Positions 20,780 to 32,755 of a DNA stretch of 64,000 bases are shown one piece after another. The DNA lies in NCBI GenBank assembly GCA_014155875.1, contig JACEFZ010022429.1, positions 248,001-312,000 of the forward strand. Direction: 5' to 3'. Position numbers and translations under genes: made by a program. The notes below the pieces were generated by a model. The model was not told the DNA's origin and did no database searches. It saw nothing but the letters and a program-made list of their open reading frames with translations. How positions within the stretch are numbered: position 1 is the stretch's first letter; each line of letters opens with the position of its first letter. Source of the DNA: Cepaea nemoralis. Lineage: Eukaryota > Mollusca > Gastropoda > Stylommatophora > Helicidae.

Positions 20780-20973
20780 ATCTGATCTCTTTTTCACAGC
20801 ACTTCCTTCCATTAATACCTTTCCTGTCTTTGATGTCAAACACTAATGTTATGTTTCAACCTGTCAAATCACTATTTGTTTGTACATACTTGTCTCTTTA
20901 ACAGAATGTAATTTAAATGTTGTTGCACTGCTTGCTGAACCAATTTTCCTATGCTTTAATGCATCTACTGCTT

Positions 20974-21171
20974 TCTTTTTTTTTTGCGCTCGCTTGCTTT
21001 GAACTCAAGCGTAGTCCATACACACTATTTACAGTACTCATGGACTGAATTTTGCGTGTGGATTAGCTTTCCCTATTATCAGCCGGTATAGGGGTTGAAC
21101 CGCTAACCTCGGCATCAGCACAACAGATGTTTAAGAACACATGTTATTACCCATTTGGCCATGCGAACCTA
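20974..21171 (-). mobile_element. tRNA-derived SINE, longer form, with 12-bp TSD
   Basis: Flanked by CATCTACTGCTT at 20962-20973 and 21172-21183. On the minus strand it starts with the same tRNA-like head (TGGCCAAATGGGTAATAA, GGTTCAACCCC). It continues through GGGAAAGCTAATCCACACGC and ends GCAAGCGAGCGC plus poly(A). Same family as the SINE at 20656-20779. Confidence 0.82.
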
Positions 21172-21284
21172 CATCTACTGCTTAATTCTTTATTATATAT
21201 TCTACTTTGTTATATGTACATTTTTTCTTGTGACAATCAACTTTATGATTTCTTGTTATTCATTTCTTCTTAGCTTTTTGTATT

Positions 21285-22535
21285 CTTTCTGGTGGTGAAG
21301 GTTGGTAGCGGACTTAATGCATTGAGGGCTATGGCAGCAACCGGGGTTGATCAGAGGATGCTGTACATTCTCTTTCAGCAGCTAATAATTTCTGACATTG
21401 AGTATGGTTTGGGGCTGCTGACGGTATCAAAGAGCCAGCTTGAAAGGTTTGAGCGCATACAAAACGCTGCCATGCGGTTAATCTTGGGGTGCACAAAGGA
21501 CACACCAATTATATGCATGAGGAGGCATATCCTGGAGCTACCAACAATGACGGATAGGCATAGGGTCCTTCAGGCCAAATGGTACCTGAGAGTTGCTGCA
21601 GATAGGGATCACCCGCTGCATGCAGCCGTGGATATAGTCATGGGTCATAGACTAAGATGAGGCAGATCCTGGATGGTACAGGCGGAACTTTCTATACATC
21701 AGGTGTGTGATCTAGAGACCATCAATCGTGACAAAGAGTGGGTTGAAGTTCCAGAAGACATGATGGACTGGCACAAGATAATAATAACACTGGGTCGTGA
21801 GTGCAGGGAATGGGCAGTGGGCTGCACTGAGTTTGAAATGCAAAGCTGATCCAGAGTAACACACATCTAGGCAACATGGTTATCTACACCGATGGGTCAG
21901 TGGTCAGAAACAGACGTAGTGGTTGGGGTTTTATTGCAAAGGCTAATGGACTTGTCTTGAAAAAGGAGTCTGGCATATGAGACTACGACCTCCAGCATGA
22001 GAATGGAGGTGGAGGCAGTCACAGCGGCATTCCGTTGGCTGGAGGAGACTACTGCAATTTGTATTCATTACGGATTCAAAGAGTATGCTTAGTAAAGTGG
22101 AGAAAGGAATGTTTCGTGTGGAATGGCTATTGTCGCTTCAGAGGTCACAGATTGTGAGAATTGTATGGATATTTTGCCCTGGCCATGCGAGGGTGTGGGG
22201 GAATGAACAGGCTGATAGGCTAGCAGGGAATGCACCTCTTGGTGGTAGACTGCCTATGGACAAGGGGGAGGTAGGTCGTGCGCTTGTGGGACCAGGTGGA
22301 GAAGGCAGAGGAACAGACTGAGAACCCATATGTGGAAAGAATGAGATTGCAGGGGAATCGGCAGAGGTTCTGGAAGAATCTCAAAACTGAGAGGGAAGAC
22401 CAGGAGAACTTTTAATTAGATAGCGGTGGGAACAATTAGTAGTATGACTCTTTGCTGGCTGTTGAACGAGGGGACGGAGCATGTATGGGAATGCCCTGAG
22501 TGCAGTGATGTCGGTTCTTAACTCAACTCAACTCA
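21285..22535 (+). mobile_element. LINE family C, 3' part (RT thumb plus RNase H, decayed)
   Basis: The first 370 bp (21292-21660) encode an RT C-terminal region. It contains ISDIEYGLG, LERFERIQNAAMRLILGC and RRHILELP, the thumb region of RNase H-bearing LINEs. After frameshifts an RNase H remnant follows: YTDGSV near 21887, EVEAV near 22005, and CPGHARVWGNEQADRLAG at about 22180-22230. The 3' UTR has TGGGACCAGGTGGAGAAGG and ends in a (CTCAA)n tail. It is distinct in sequence from family A. 5'-truncated; no clear TSD. Confidence 0.75.
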
Positions 22536-22847
22536 ACATTCTTTTTGGTAATATATCTTTGTGTTTATTTGATGGATTGAGTTTCCAGCAATTCGGATTG
22601 CTCATTTCTGCTTAATTTTAATTGGTGTATTATATATGTTTCTTATAAGTATTCTGTATCATTCTTAAATTTCATATCTGTTCTTAGAATATCTGTGATA
22701 AGTTTCATGGTTTTAACCTCGTTTTTCTTTTTCTCTTGTCAGTCATACTCTTAATTGCCCACATTTTGGGTCATGATCATTATTACAATCATCATCAGGC
22801 ATCGTCTTCACATTTGTTAAAGCACTTTTAAATATGACAATAATCAG

Positions 22848-25584
22848 TAGGGGTGTACCGGATTTCGGCTCCCGCCAAATCCGGAATCCGGCCATTTTTA
22901 CAAATCCAGCTTCGGCTCCGGTCCAGTTTTGCCGGATTTGTGTTGCCTAGTCACGTGAATTTTCTGTACATGTTTCATGAGGCCACGTCGAATTTTAGGC
23001 AATAGCACAGTAGCACTTCCGGTTTACTATTTCTCGCTGATGTAAATAAGAATTTTAAGAAAAAAACACTCATTTTGAATTTTAATGGTGCATTACTTCA
23101 TGAGTTTGTGGGACTTGAATATTTATTTTCGTAAATTTCTTTGGTCTTGCCCATAAAATAAAATGGCATCAAAATCTAAGTCATACAGCGCCGTTTGGGA
23201 TTACTTCAAGGTTAAAGACGATGATTCAGCGAAGGTAATATGTAAGTTGTGTGACAAACAGTTATCGCGTGGACGATCAGATCGCCCCAAAGACTTCTCA
23301 ACATCATCAATGCAGACCCATTTGCGATCGATGCACAAGAAAAGCTATGATGAAATGATGGAAAAGAAAGCATCACTGAAGGCCAGTGTATTGGCGACCA
23401 CATCTATGATGAATCTGGGACCGTGTTTGCACAAAGCAAGCAGCAGTACCCAGCAGTCAATTGTGCAGGCATGGGACCGGGCCAAAATTTGGGACATCAA
23501 CAGTCCCAATGCTAAACGCATTCATGCTGCCGTAGCCCGAATGATAGCCATAGATATGGAGCCTTTTCAAGTAGTGGAACGACCAGGTTTCAGAGAGTTG
23601 ATGCATACAATGGAAAAAAGGTATGAATTGCCTTCAAGAAAGTACTTTGCTGAACATATCATTCCTGACATGTGTAAACGTCTGAAGGTAAAAATTGCAG
23701 CAATGATATCTGACACTGATTACATATCATTCACAACAGATACGTGGACAGCTGAACACACCACTCAGTCATTTATGGGCCTCACTGGCCATTGGTTAAC
23801 AGACTCCTTCGTTCTCCGCAGTGTAGTCTTCCATTGTACTGCATGTGATGAACATCACACGGCCACAAACTTGCTTGCACATTTTGAAATGATGCTGGAT
23901 GAGTGGTCAATTGCACGTGAGAAGTGCCATGTTGTTGTGAGAGACAATGCATTCAACATTGCCAAATGCTTTCGTGATGGCAGCTATTCAAGTGTTGGAT
24001 GTTTTGCACACACACTGCAGCTGTGTGTGCATGATGGTCTTTTGAGTCAAAAGTATGTTGCTGGCATCATCAGTACTGGAAGAAAATTGGTAGGACATTT
24101 CAAACACTCTTCTTCAGCAACCAGTCGTTTGCATGAACTTCAAAATGAATTAAACCTACCACAACATCAGCTTATACAGGACGTGACAACACGATGGAAC
24201 TCAACGTTCTATATGTTACGACGTCTGTTAGAACAACGGCGCAGCATCAGCCTGTACTGTGTTGAAAATTTTGAAATTGATTCGGTAACTGGGCTAACGG
24301 CACAACAGTGGGCAGTCACGGAGAATGTGGTAGCTACTTTGGCACCATTTGAAGAAATCACACGTGAAATAAGTGCAGCTCAGGCATCAATATCAGTTGT
24401 GATCCCATTAGTGAAAACACTCATGGCTTTCCTCCAGAAAGAAGGTAGTGATGCTGGGATCAAAACTATGAAAGCAGCCCTGCTTGAAGCTGTTAGCAGC
24501 AGATTTGCGGACATTGAATCCAACAGTATTTACACCTGTGCCACACTACTGGATCCTCGATTCAAGCTGTGCTTCTTCTCCGAACGTGGTAGAAGTGATG
24601 CACGAGCCCATCTGCTGTTAGCAGCTAACTCCATTATTGATTCAGCAAACACAGTCAGTCCACAGGATCCATCAGCTACTATTAGTAGTAGTAGTACTAG
24701 TGTTTTGACTTCTGTGAGCACTGCCACACAGTACGAGTCCAGCCTATGGAGCTGTTTTGACACAATTGTCGAGGAAAATCCCACCGCAGATCGTTCTGCA
24801 AGTGCCGAAGGCAACAGCATTAACACTGAGGTGACACAGTACCTGTCAGAGCCACTTCAAACTCGACAGTCAGATCCAGTTTCATGGTGGCATGCCAATA
24901 AGCAAAGATTTCCAAGCATGGCTAGACTGGCGCAGGTATTTCTTGCACCACCACCTACAAGTGTGCCATCGGAAAGGCTGTTCAGTACTGCAGGAGACAT
25001 TATCACTGACCGCCGTAGTAGCCTTTTACCAGAAAATGCGGAGACGATTTTCCTGAAATACAACTCGTCTCTTCTTGACTCTGAGAGTTCAACTTCACAG
25101 CCATAATGAAGACTGACTGAAATAGTGAAATTACTAAATGAATGTATTTCAATAAATTCAATCTGTTCAGTGTACTGTTGTTGTGAGTTGTAACTGAGCT
25201 GATAATTTGCCAACTGAAAACAATGTGAAAACTAAAAACTGAAACTGAAAACTAACAATTAAAATTACTAAATTAGCATTATGTGCTTATGTATTATGTT
25301 TCATCTTGAACTTATGGAACTTAATATTACTTAATTACTTATTCTACTGTGAATGTAATTATTTTACATTTAAATGATTTAATATGAGTATATGTCATCA
25401 TTGTCATGTCTATAGTAATGAACTGCAGTAATGAACAGTCGAGTGACTCCACTCACTTAAGTCAAGTGATGTAGTATGTTATTTTATTTTTATGTTTTTA
25501 TTTGTAAATCCGGCTCCGGCCGGATCTCACTTCATAAATCCGGCTCCGGCCGGATTTCAAAAATTTGAATCCGGTACAGCCCTA
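22848..25584 (+). mobile_element. Complete hAT transposon with 8-bp TSD
   Basis: A 2737-bp element with ends TAGGGGTGTACCGGATT (22848) and its inverted partner TAGGGCTGTACCGGATT (ending 25584). It is flanked by perfect 8-bp duplications ATAATCAG at 22840-22847 and 25585-25592, the size expected for hAT. Subterminal CGGCTCCGGCCGGAT motifs occur near both ends and may be transposase-binding repeats. It holds one intact transposase gene. Confidence 0.93.
23163..25106 (+). CDS. hAT transposase, BED finger type (ZBED-like)
   Basis: A 647-aa intact single-exon ORF; the ATG at 23163 is in good context (AAAATGG). An N-terminal BED zinc finger has C27, C30, H53 and H58. The RNase H-like core shows TTDTW with D193 and VVRDNAFN with D261. 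CFAHTLQL and TTRWNSTF follow at about 280-350. The C-terminal dimerisation region includes WWHANKQRFPSMARLAQVFL and PSERLFSTAGDI, whose Glu is expected to be the third catalytic residue. This layout matches Hermes/Tramp/ZBED1-like proteins. With TIRs and a TSD around it, it is best read as an active-type transposase and not a domesticated gene. Confidence 0.93.
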   Translation: MASKSKSYSAVWDYFKVKDDDSAKVICKLCDKQLSRGRSDRPKDFSTSSMQTHLRSMHKKSYDEMMEKKASLKASVLATTSMMNLGPCLHKASSSTQQSIVQAWDRAKIWDINSPNAKRIHAAVARMIAIDMEPFQVVERPGFRELMHTMEKRYELPSRKYFAEHIIPDMCKRLKVKIAAMISDTDYISFTTDTWTAEHTTQSFMGLTGHWLTDSFVLRSVVFHCTACDEHHTATNLLAHFEMMLDEWSIAREKCHVVVRDNAFNIAKCFRDGSYSSVGCFAHTLQLCVHDGLLSQKYVAGIISTGRKLVGHFKHSSSATSRLHELQNELNLPQHQLIQDVTTRWNSTFYMLRRLLEQRRSISLYCVENFEIDSVTGLTAQQWAVTENVVATLAPFEEITREISAAQASISVVIPLVKTLMAFLQKEGSDAGIKTMKAALLEAVSSRFADIESNSIYTCATLLDPRFKLCFFSERGRSDARAHLLLAANSIIDSANTVSPQDPSATISSSSTSVLTSVSTATQYESSLWSCFDTIVEENPTADRSASAEGNSINTEVTQYLSEPLQTRQSDPVSWWHANKQRFPSMARLAQVFLAPPPTSVPSERLFSTAGDIITDRRSSLLPENAETIFLKYNSSLLDSESSTSQP

Positions 25585-25592
25585 ATAATCAG

Positions 25593-26075
25593 TAATATTT
25601 TACACTGTTGATGAGCATGTAATACATATTACTGAATGTTTTCTTATCAGGAGTTTCCATGAGTAAAGTCCATATTTAATTTTATTTGAAACACAACATA
25701 TAATAAATGTTTTTCTCCCTTATATCAGTTTTCTCCTCTTTTGTTTCTTATTTCTAAACCAAAGTCCCTAACCACATCTTCCTTACACTCCTTACTTATT
25801 TTTTGCATTGAAATGAATCTCCCTGTATTTTTTAAAATTTATTATTTGATTTGAGATACTGCCATATTTATTTCATTACACAATATGTGTATTTTCTTTA
25901 TCAATATTGCTTGTTGTTAGTGCATATACTTGCACAGTATTTATATGTGTTGGTTAGCCTTAATGTAGCATAACAAATAAATCAAGATGGCTTTGAGAGA
26001 TTGATGCTGCGGAGATCATACAAATCTGGACATATAATATGGTGGTTTCCCCCCTGACTTCCATATCCATTCAGA
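25593..26075. other. AT-rich region, nothing recognised
   Basis: AT-rich DNA after the hAT element with no ORF, tRNA-like or repeat structure that I can support. Confidence 0.5.
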
Positions 26076-26087
26076 GATATGTTATCT

Positions 26088-26229
26088 TCTTCTTCTGCTG
26101 CGTTTATCCAGAGTGTTTTTTTGGACGTAGTTGCGTTGTGCCTGTTTGCAGCACAGTTGCGATACTTGCGCCTCTCGGCCGACACATCCGACTTCTGCTG
26201 GCATTTCTTGACCGGGTTAGCCTTCTCAG
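26088..26229 (-). mobile_element. Solo 3' tail of LINE A with 12-bp TSD
   Basis: 142 bp matching only the terminal segment of LINE A (AACGCAACTACGTCC..., GAA-type tail), flanked by GATATGTTATCT at 26076-26087 and 26230-26241. It is either an extreme 5' truncation or a SINE that borrows the LINE A tail. Confidence 0.78.
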
Positions 26230-26241
26230 GATATGTTATCT

Positions 26242-27584
26242 CAGCCTTTGCAACACCTATTCAAATTTGAAAATTGGCCCAAAAATGAATATTTATAGCA
26301 TGTGTGATTCTGGTGTAATATGCATGTATAATTATGGTATACACACATATGTATGGCCTTGGATCTCACCAGTGTTGTGGAATTTGTGCACTGTGTTGAG
26401 ATTCTCCTTGTGCGATCCGTGTAGGTTTCACTAGACACTACACTTCCTCAAAAACAATAACTTATCCGTGTGCAGTTAACACAAAATAAAAGAAACTGAT
26501 TGATTATTATTACTGATTTGATTACTAAATTGAGTATTAATAGTATAGTATTATTCTTAATTTCTCTCCAGGATCGCAATCTACTTTATCTGTTACATCA
26601 TTTTATGATGACTCTCTTAAAACGCAGAATAATCATGCACCAGCTACAGAAAAATGTTTATTTAGAATACCAGATTCAGAGATGAAGACGCGATAACGAT
26701 AGTAGTAATCATAAATCATTATTAATAATTGATACTGAGATATAGTAGACACTGTGATGATACAGAGTGAGATGAATAAAAAAAAAAAAAAGACAAATGT
26801 GCCGATTCAATAACATTAGATAAACAAAGTAGTCTCATAAATGGCTCACTCATACGAACTTGTAATTACAAAAACAAAGTATCTTATCTAGATACTCACG
26901 TGAGACATGTACTACTCTAGTCTGGCTGTCTATTATGACGGCTGAAAAAACGTTTCGTCTTTCGCTCCAGTTATAATCTTCGGTTAAACATCCTCCTAGA
27001 TTGCCATTAATGACAGTGTCACCTTGCCAGGGTTCTCGGTGCTGTATGCCTAATCCGGGTCATTGAAGACCAACGTTTAAATTGTGATTCCGGCCTGAAG
27101 TAGTATAGCAGTGACAATAATGAGGAATTAATGGTAGAACTGTTTTATTTAAGATATTGACTCATTGACTCGGTTATGTATCTCCCTATACTACGTATGT
27201 CATTGTTAGTCTGCCTGATACTGAAATAAGATTCCTTGAAATTAAAATACACAATTCAATTGACTTCTTTAAAGAATGGTTCGTTAAAGTATTAAAAATG
27301 TAGCTGCTATGAACGTACACAGAAATATATATTGATTGTCAATCGAAGAACATTAAAGAAATAGTTGGACAACAAGCTCTGTATTGCACAATAGTACTCA
27401 TCCCACATAAGTATTTTAAAGTACTCCGTGACTTGTTGCACGTACTCATGTTGAAATCAAATACGTTTTCTGCGGGTTAAGGTAAATAGAGGTGCCTTCT
27501 GGATTAGCTCGCCAAACAAAAGTTCATTAGGTAGAAACTGGGACGCTTTTGCCACCCTTGAAGACACCCACGCCATGATCTTTC
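26242..27584. other. Unassigned AT-rich DNA
   Basis: AT-rich, with an A run at 26779-26792 and no recognisable gene. Short open frames at 26241-26685 have no family features. Confidence 0.4.
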
Positions 27585-27700
27585 TATTCAGATTTTCCAC
27601 GTAATGGATTTACTAGCCAAATAATATTCCATTTCGTAGCAAATGTGACGTTTTTGCCACCTAAATGTCTGCGGCATGAAGTGATGCACGTCAGAGGCAT
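27585..27700 (-). repeat. Decayed copy of the LINE A 104-bp unit
   Basis: TTTCCACGTAATGGATTTAC...AATATTCCATTTCG matches the unit of the array at 30480-30760 with many changes. It is the only family A trace in this stretch. Confidence 0.55.
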
Positions 27701-28640
27701 TCGGTTCCTTTCTATTTTGAGAATCGTGCACAGGAAACGTTTTTTTTTTTAAATCTCATATTAATATAACACCGATAACCCGCTTCGTAGACTACACGTA
27801 GTGGGCTCTTGAACCGAGTTGTAATTTAGTAGGGTTTTCGCTTGGTGGACATATAAACCTTTCACATAGTAGGAATCAGTTTTGGTGGACATAAACGCCG
27901 CTTTGTCAGTTTGGTAGAGCATATCTTTAATCAACTTTAATGGGCAACATTTATCCATGCGTGCCGATGAGTGCCTGAAAACCAAGGGGTCACCAACACC
28001 GGACAGTTTTGTTTTATTTAGATAATTGTGACAATTATCTGTGGTTTATGGACCTATGACAGAAGTCGTGTAAAGGGTTCCGTAAAACCAGCACAGAGTT
28101 CGCTGGCACCCGAGGTGTAGTAAAGGGTATTCCTTCATACAAATCTCAACGGCCTTAACTTTCCCCCATGACTGTGACCGTAGTCACCACGCCACACTTG
28201 TCTTGTATTATGCTAATATGTTGTTATATGTACGTTTCTTTTTCAACCTACTATTCTATTAGTTTGATGTTTTGTCCGAATCGTTCATTTAATTTTGCCT
28301 CTTCATCACCTATTAATAAAAGCAGTCTATTTCTAAAAACTTAGCATTGCAGGGGAAACAATTCTGGTAATTCTGACAACGGATAGCATGACCAAAGTTA
28401 TAAACCCTTCTTAATTAGCAAAATTAGGATGATACGAGGAAAAGTCATTCACTATTAATTTTATAATGAAATACATGGAAGAGTATGGGAAACGGAAAAT
28501 CTTATTTCAGGACACAAACTAGCTCTTAAGCAATACCCAATGTATGGGTCGAGCTGTTTGTGCACGCGGAATAGCGATTACATGCTGCCTTGTTATCGAC
28601 TTGCACCATGGGAGAACAACGAGGCGATTTTTTTCATATT
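27701..28640. other. Unassigned region
   Basis: No supported gene. A mixed-composition stretch around 28040-28200 may be an old repeat, but I cannot place it. Confidence 0.35.
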
Positions 28641-28655
28641 GTGTGCGCGCATGCG

Positions 28656-28786
<131 letters not shown>

Positions 28787-29254
28787 TTGTAAAATCTCAA
28801 AAATAATACTTAAAACAACGCATTAACCATTACAAACATAGTTTTGTTTCTATATAATATGTGTGTTTGGAAACTGACAGGCGGACAGTTAGAGTATTGC
28901 TCTACCGATCCGGCAGCTTCTGCAGCTGGTCTTGTTCAAGATGTATTGGTGTTACTTTACTATGAAGGAAACTAGGCAGACTGAGAGAGGGATCATGCTG
29001 CAAGGGCAACCGATAGTCTCTACAATTCAGCCTACTTTTTGTGCTAGGGAAAGAACGTCTACTATCTGCAGTCTCGAATGCTTGTTATGAATTTAGTTTA
29101 ACAATTAATAAAAATAAAACAAATTATGACACAAAGTGCAAATGGGGTACCATCAATCTTTATTGACGACATAGAGCTGGGGATAATAGGTCTTTTCACA
29201 AATCTAGGATCAGAGGTAAACAATAGAGTATACCTAGATCATGAAACAAACATC

Positions 29255-29775
29255 AGGATTGGTAAGGAGTAACAAAAAAGAAAATGTTAACAAAAACAAC
29301 CTGGGAGAACAGGAAGCTTACTGCCAAAACAAAAGTCCTGGTCTATCAAGCCTGTGTCCTTAGTACTCTTCTTTATGGCATTGAAGGCTGGCCATTTTAA
29401 TCACAACAAGAGAAACTATTAAACAGCTTTCATATGCGGTGTCTGCGAAGAATACTTGGTATTAAGTGGCAAGACAAGATCATAAATACTGAAGCATTCG
29501 AAAGATCGGGTTGTAGTCTTCGTAGACTTGGATGGATAGGACACATCAAGGGGATGGACGACAGTAGAATACCAAGAGACATCTTTCTTGGTGAATTACA
29601 GATGGATAACTGATTTCGGGATCGGATTCTGCTATGGTACAAAGATGTGTGTAAGCGGGACATGATTGATACAGACATTCATATTGCACCTTGGGAGCAA
29701 GTCGCCGCTGATCGCGTTGCATGGAGGGCACATATCAGAAATGGAATAAAGACAAAGGAAAAAATAATTGCATAT
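29255..29775 (+). pseudogene. LINE RT C-terminal relic (endonuclease-RT type, family B)
   Basis: Frames with a few stops read KLTAKTKVLVYQACVLSTLL, then HMRCLRRILGIKWQDK at about 29430-29478, RRLGWIGHIKGMDD near 29520-29560, and WYKDVCKRDMID at about 29636-29670. This is the conserved C-terminal series of a common animal LINE. It lacks the palm and nuclease and ends where a CR1/L2-like LINE begins. Confidence 0.75.
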
Positions 29776-30479
29776 CTAAAATCTATGTTAATAGGAACCA
29801 GGCAAAGACTTCACGCTCTAAACTCGCAGAGAACTCTTCAGCTGCACATTGGTAGCACGTCTATAGAAAGTGTAACCGAGCACAAGGCACTGGTCTTATC
29901 ATATATCAAAATCTAACCTTTAATTCCCATGTTCATGCTCTAGTTAAACAAATAGCCAAAAAAGTATACCAACTTGCCAAAATTAAAAATTTCCTCGACG
30001 AAAACACAAGAAAGATATTCTTCTTCTTCTTCTTCGTTCATCCGGAGTTTTTTTTTTTCGGATGTGATTGCGTTGTGCCTGTTTACAGCAGAGCTGCGTT
30101 CTTGCGCCGTTAGGCCGACACATCCGACTTCTGCGGGCATTTGTTGACCGGGTTAACCTTCCCGGGGGTTTCTTAGGACGTTTGACTCTCACTGTTGTGG
30201 TGTTATCCCCCATCCCAGCTGGTCCATATAGAACAGCCAAAGATCCTGGTCAGCCCTCAAGGGAAGGCAGGGGCAGACCATGGGCATTCCCCGCCATCCA
30301 AGGAGGCTTCCATACTTGCAGAGCCGATACATAGCGCTCTGGTACTGGGCTCACCCAAGGAATCGTCACGTCCTGCACATGGCTGCTTAGCCTCACTTCC
30401 GTATATTGGGCCTTCCGTTCACCATAGGCTGTTCTTCCGGAAACCAGAAGTATGCAGTCTGCAGATGACATCCACACAG

Positions 30480-30760
30480 TGAGCTTTCGATTCGGACTTT
30501 CCATGTAATGGATTTGCTAGCCAAGCAATATTCCATTTCGTGCCACTAGGACACTTTTCCACCTTTTATGAAGCCCACTGTAGTGGGCTTTTGATTCAGA
30601 CTTTCCACGTAATGGATTTGCTATCCAAGCAATATTCCATTTCGTGCCACTAGGACACTTTTCCACCTTTTTATGAAGCCCACACAGTGGGCTTTTGATT
30701 CGGACTTTCCACGTAATGGATTTGCTATCCAAGCAATATTCCATTTCATGCCTCTGGGTC
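30480..30760 (-). repeat. 104-bp tandem array, LINE A copy 2
   Basis: Three near-complete units, each ending in the CACGTAATGGATTTGCTA and CAATATTCCATTTC blocks, in the same place as the array at 2020-2290. Confidence 0.82.
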
Positions 30761-30771
30761 TTCATGCACCT

Positions 30772-32013
30772 TTAAATGTCAACCTGTATATAGTTAAAGT
30801 AATCTGCGGTCAACTTTAGCTTGTTGATATCTCCATAGAGCTTGTCCTCAAATGAAGCAGGTGTGGGCCAAAATATCTTTCTCTGTTCTGCATACGTTGG
30901 GCAATCCTGCAGCAAATGTTTTGCTGTCATTTTTCCAGTTCTACAATTACATTCATCGGTATCTCCTATCTTTAGTTTATTGAACAAGTGGTATTTCAGC
31001 CTGTTATGTCCTGTGCGGAGCCTGAAGATTGCTACTTGTTCTCTTCGGTCGAGTTTGTAATATGCATCATCCTTCTGATGGCCTGGATGCTCTGATTCCC
31101 ATTTGGTTCTATAAGTGCTTTTTATCAACCTCTTTGCCTCATTATAGGTTATGTCTATGTCAGGCTGTGGTAGTCGTCCGCCCTCTTTTGCCAGTCTGTC
31201 AGCCTCTTCGTTTCCAGGTATACTGCAATGTGATGGGATCCACTGTATTACAACTTTTTTGGATTTCTGGCATAGACCATGGAGTGCTGCTCTTAGGTCA
31301 GTTAGTTCTGTGCTGTTATTGCTCTTCAGTATTGAGACAGCTGACTTTGCATCTGTGAAGATAGCTATTTGCTTCTCTTTATTTTCCTCCATCAGGAGCA
31401 TTTCTGCTGCAGTTTTCAGAGCCTCTACCTCCGCTTTGAAGTTACTTGAAAATTTTCCAGTTGCCATTGAATGTGTTTTTTTCGCTCCATTTTTTAAATT
31501 TAGGAGAATTCCTCCTCCTCCTCCATTCTCTATTGAAATTTTGGCTGATCCATCTGTATATGCATGGGTCCAATTCCTGCTTGGGTAATGTTCTTTTATG
31601 TAGTTTAGGGTTATTTCTCTTCTTTCGGTTTCATGCTGAGTGTTCTTTTTCTCAATACCAGGAATGTTTTCTATCATCTCAGGCAGTTGCTGCTGTCTCC
31701 AAGCTGGGAACTTGTGTGCATTGTGTATGGGCTTGACTGTTGATATGTTAAGAATAGGATCTGACCTAATCCTTAGTTTTGCAGTTTCTACAAAGTTGCT
31801 ACGCTTCAGTCTTCCCTTTCCAAAACCATTAAATCTGTTGTACATAGGGTGGTCTGTAAATCTTCTAAATTTTTCTGCTTGTTGCTGGGCTCTGCTATCT
31901 CTTCTATCCTGCATTGGTTGTAAACAAGTGATCTTTTCTAATTCATTAATAGGCGTTGTCTTCAGGCTTCCAGTTATGATTCGCATTCCTTGATTTTGGA
32001 CTCTACTTATTTT
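30772..32013 (-). pseudogene. LINE A copy 2 ORF2 C-terminal part (RNase H)
   Basis: Open from the truncation point to the stop at 30772 and highly similar to residues 229-638 of the ORF at 21-1937. The RNase H residues are retained (YTDGSAKI, KAEVEAL, FTDAKSA, NEEADRLA) and the C-terminal Cys/His motif is present. RT palm and nuclease are absent, so it is a dead fragment despite the open frame. The first 35 or so codons of the longer frame to 32112 are flanking DNA. Confidence 0.88.
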
Positions 32014-32595
32014 GAAAGATATTCTATACTTCCCACATAAAAACGCATATTGATTATTGCTCCACAATCTGGGATGGATGTTCCAAATCAATAGCAAAAC
32101 GCCTTTATTCACTCCAGAAAAGGACAGTGCATTTAATCAATGGTGATAAGCTTACAGACAATTCTAACCTACACGAACGTCTTCAGTTACTGCCACTCCA
32201 CAAACGCCTACTTTTTAATAAGGCTAAACTAAGTCACAAAATCCTATTTCAAAATGCTCCCAGCTACTTTTGACCATTGTTTAAATATAATGCAAGACAT
32301 AGCGAACGACTAAATATACTTCGTGTCCCTAAACCTAGGATAGACTGAATATAAAACAAGCTTAGCATACTCTGCCACGCAGGTGTGGAACAATCTCCCA
32401 CAAGAAATCAAAGACACCACCAATAATTATACATACAGTCGCAACCTGTTTGAACACTACCTCAGTACAGACTACATGCCCCCCCCCCCCCCCCTAAACA
32501 CAATAGCACAGTTCGGGGCGACTGCACTAGCCAGGCGGCCTTAATTTCTCAGGCTCAAGACTTCCTCAAAAAATACACCACAAGGAATTATATAT

Positions 32596-32755
32596 TCTTC
32601 TGCGTTCATCTCATCCGGATGTTTTTTTTTTTCTTTTTTCCGGACGTGATTGCGTTGTGCCTGTTTACATCAGAGCTGCGTTTCTGCGCCGTTAGGCCGA
32701 CACATCCGACTTCTGCGGGCATTTATTGACCGGGTTAACTTTCCTGGATTGGGGG
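32596..32755 (-). mobile_element. Solo 3' tail of LINE A
   Basis: Matches the terminal 140 bp of LINE A (CCGGACGTGATTGCGTTGTG, GTTAGGCCGACACATCCGAC). It ends at a run of about 16 G (32751-32766), an odd 5' boundary. No clear TSD. Confidence 0.7.

Larger units (their letters stand above)
30022..32013 (-). mobile_element. LINE A copy 2, 5'-truncated, 12-bp TSD
   Basis: Same family and layout as 1-2749: RNase H ORF end, 104-bp tandem array, conserved 3' UTR and (GAA)n tail at 30022-30035. It is flanked by perfect GAAAGATATTCT at 30010-30021 and 32014-32025. Truncation inside the RT thumb at 32013 is the usual result of incomplete target-primed reverse transcription. Confidence 0.92.
29776..32480 (+). 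mobile_element. CR1/L2-like LINE relic, split by LINE A copy 2
   Basis: Two halves, 29776-30021 and 32014-about 32480. The first carries the RT strands ending at a LDENTRKIF motif. The second resumes with HIDYCSTIWDG (32047-32080), LQKRTVHLI, and the LPLHKR and NAPSYF regions typical of CR1/L2 C-termini. The reading frame joins exactly across the 12-bp duplication that flanks the inserted element. Stops in the distal part mark it as dead. Confidence 0.8.
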
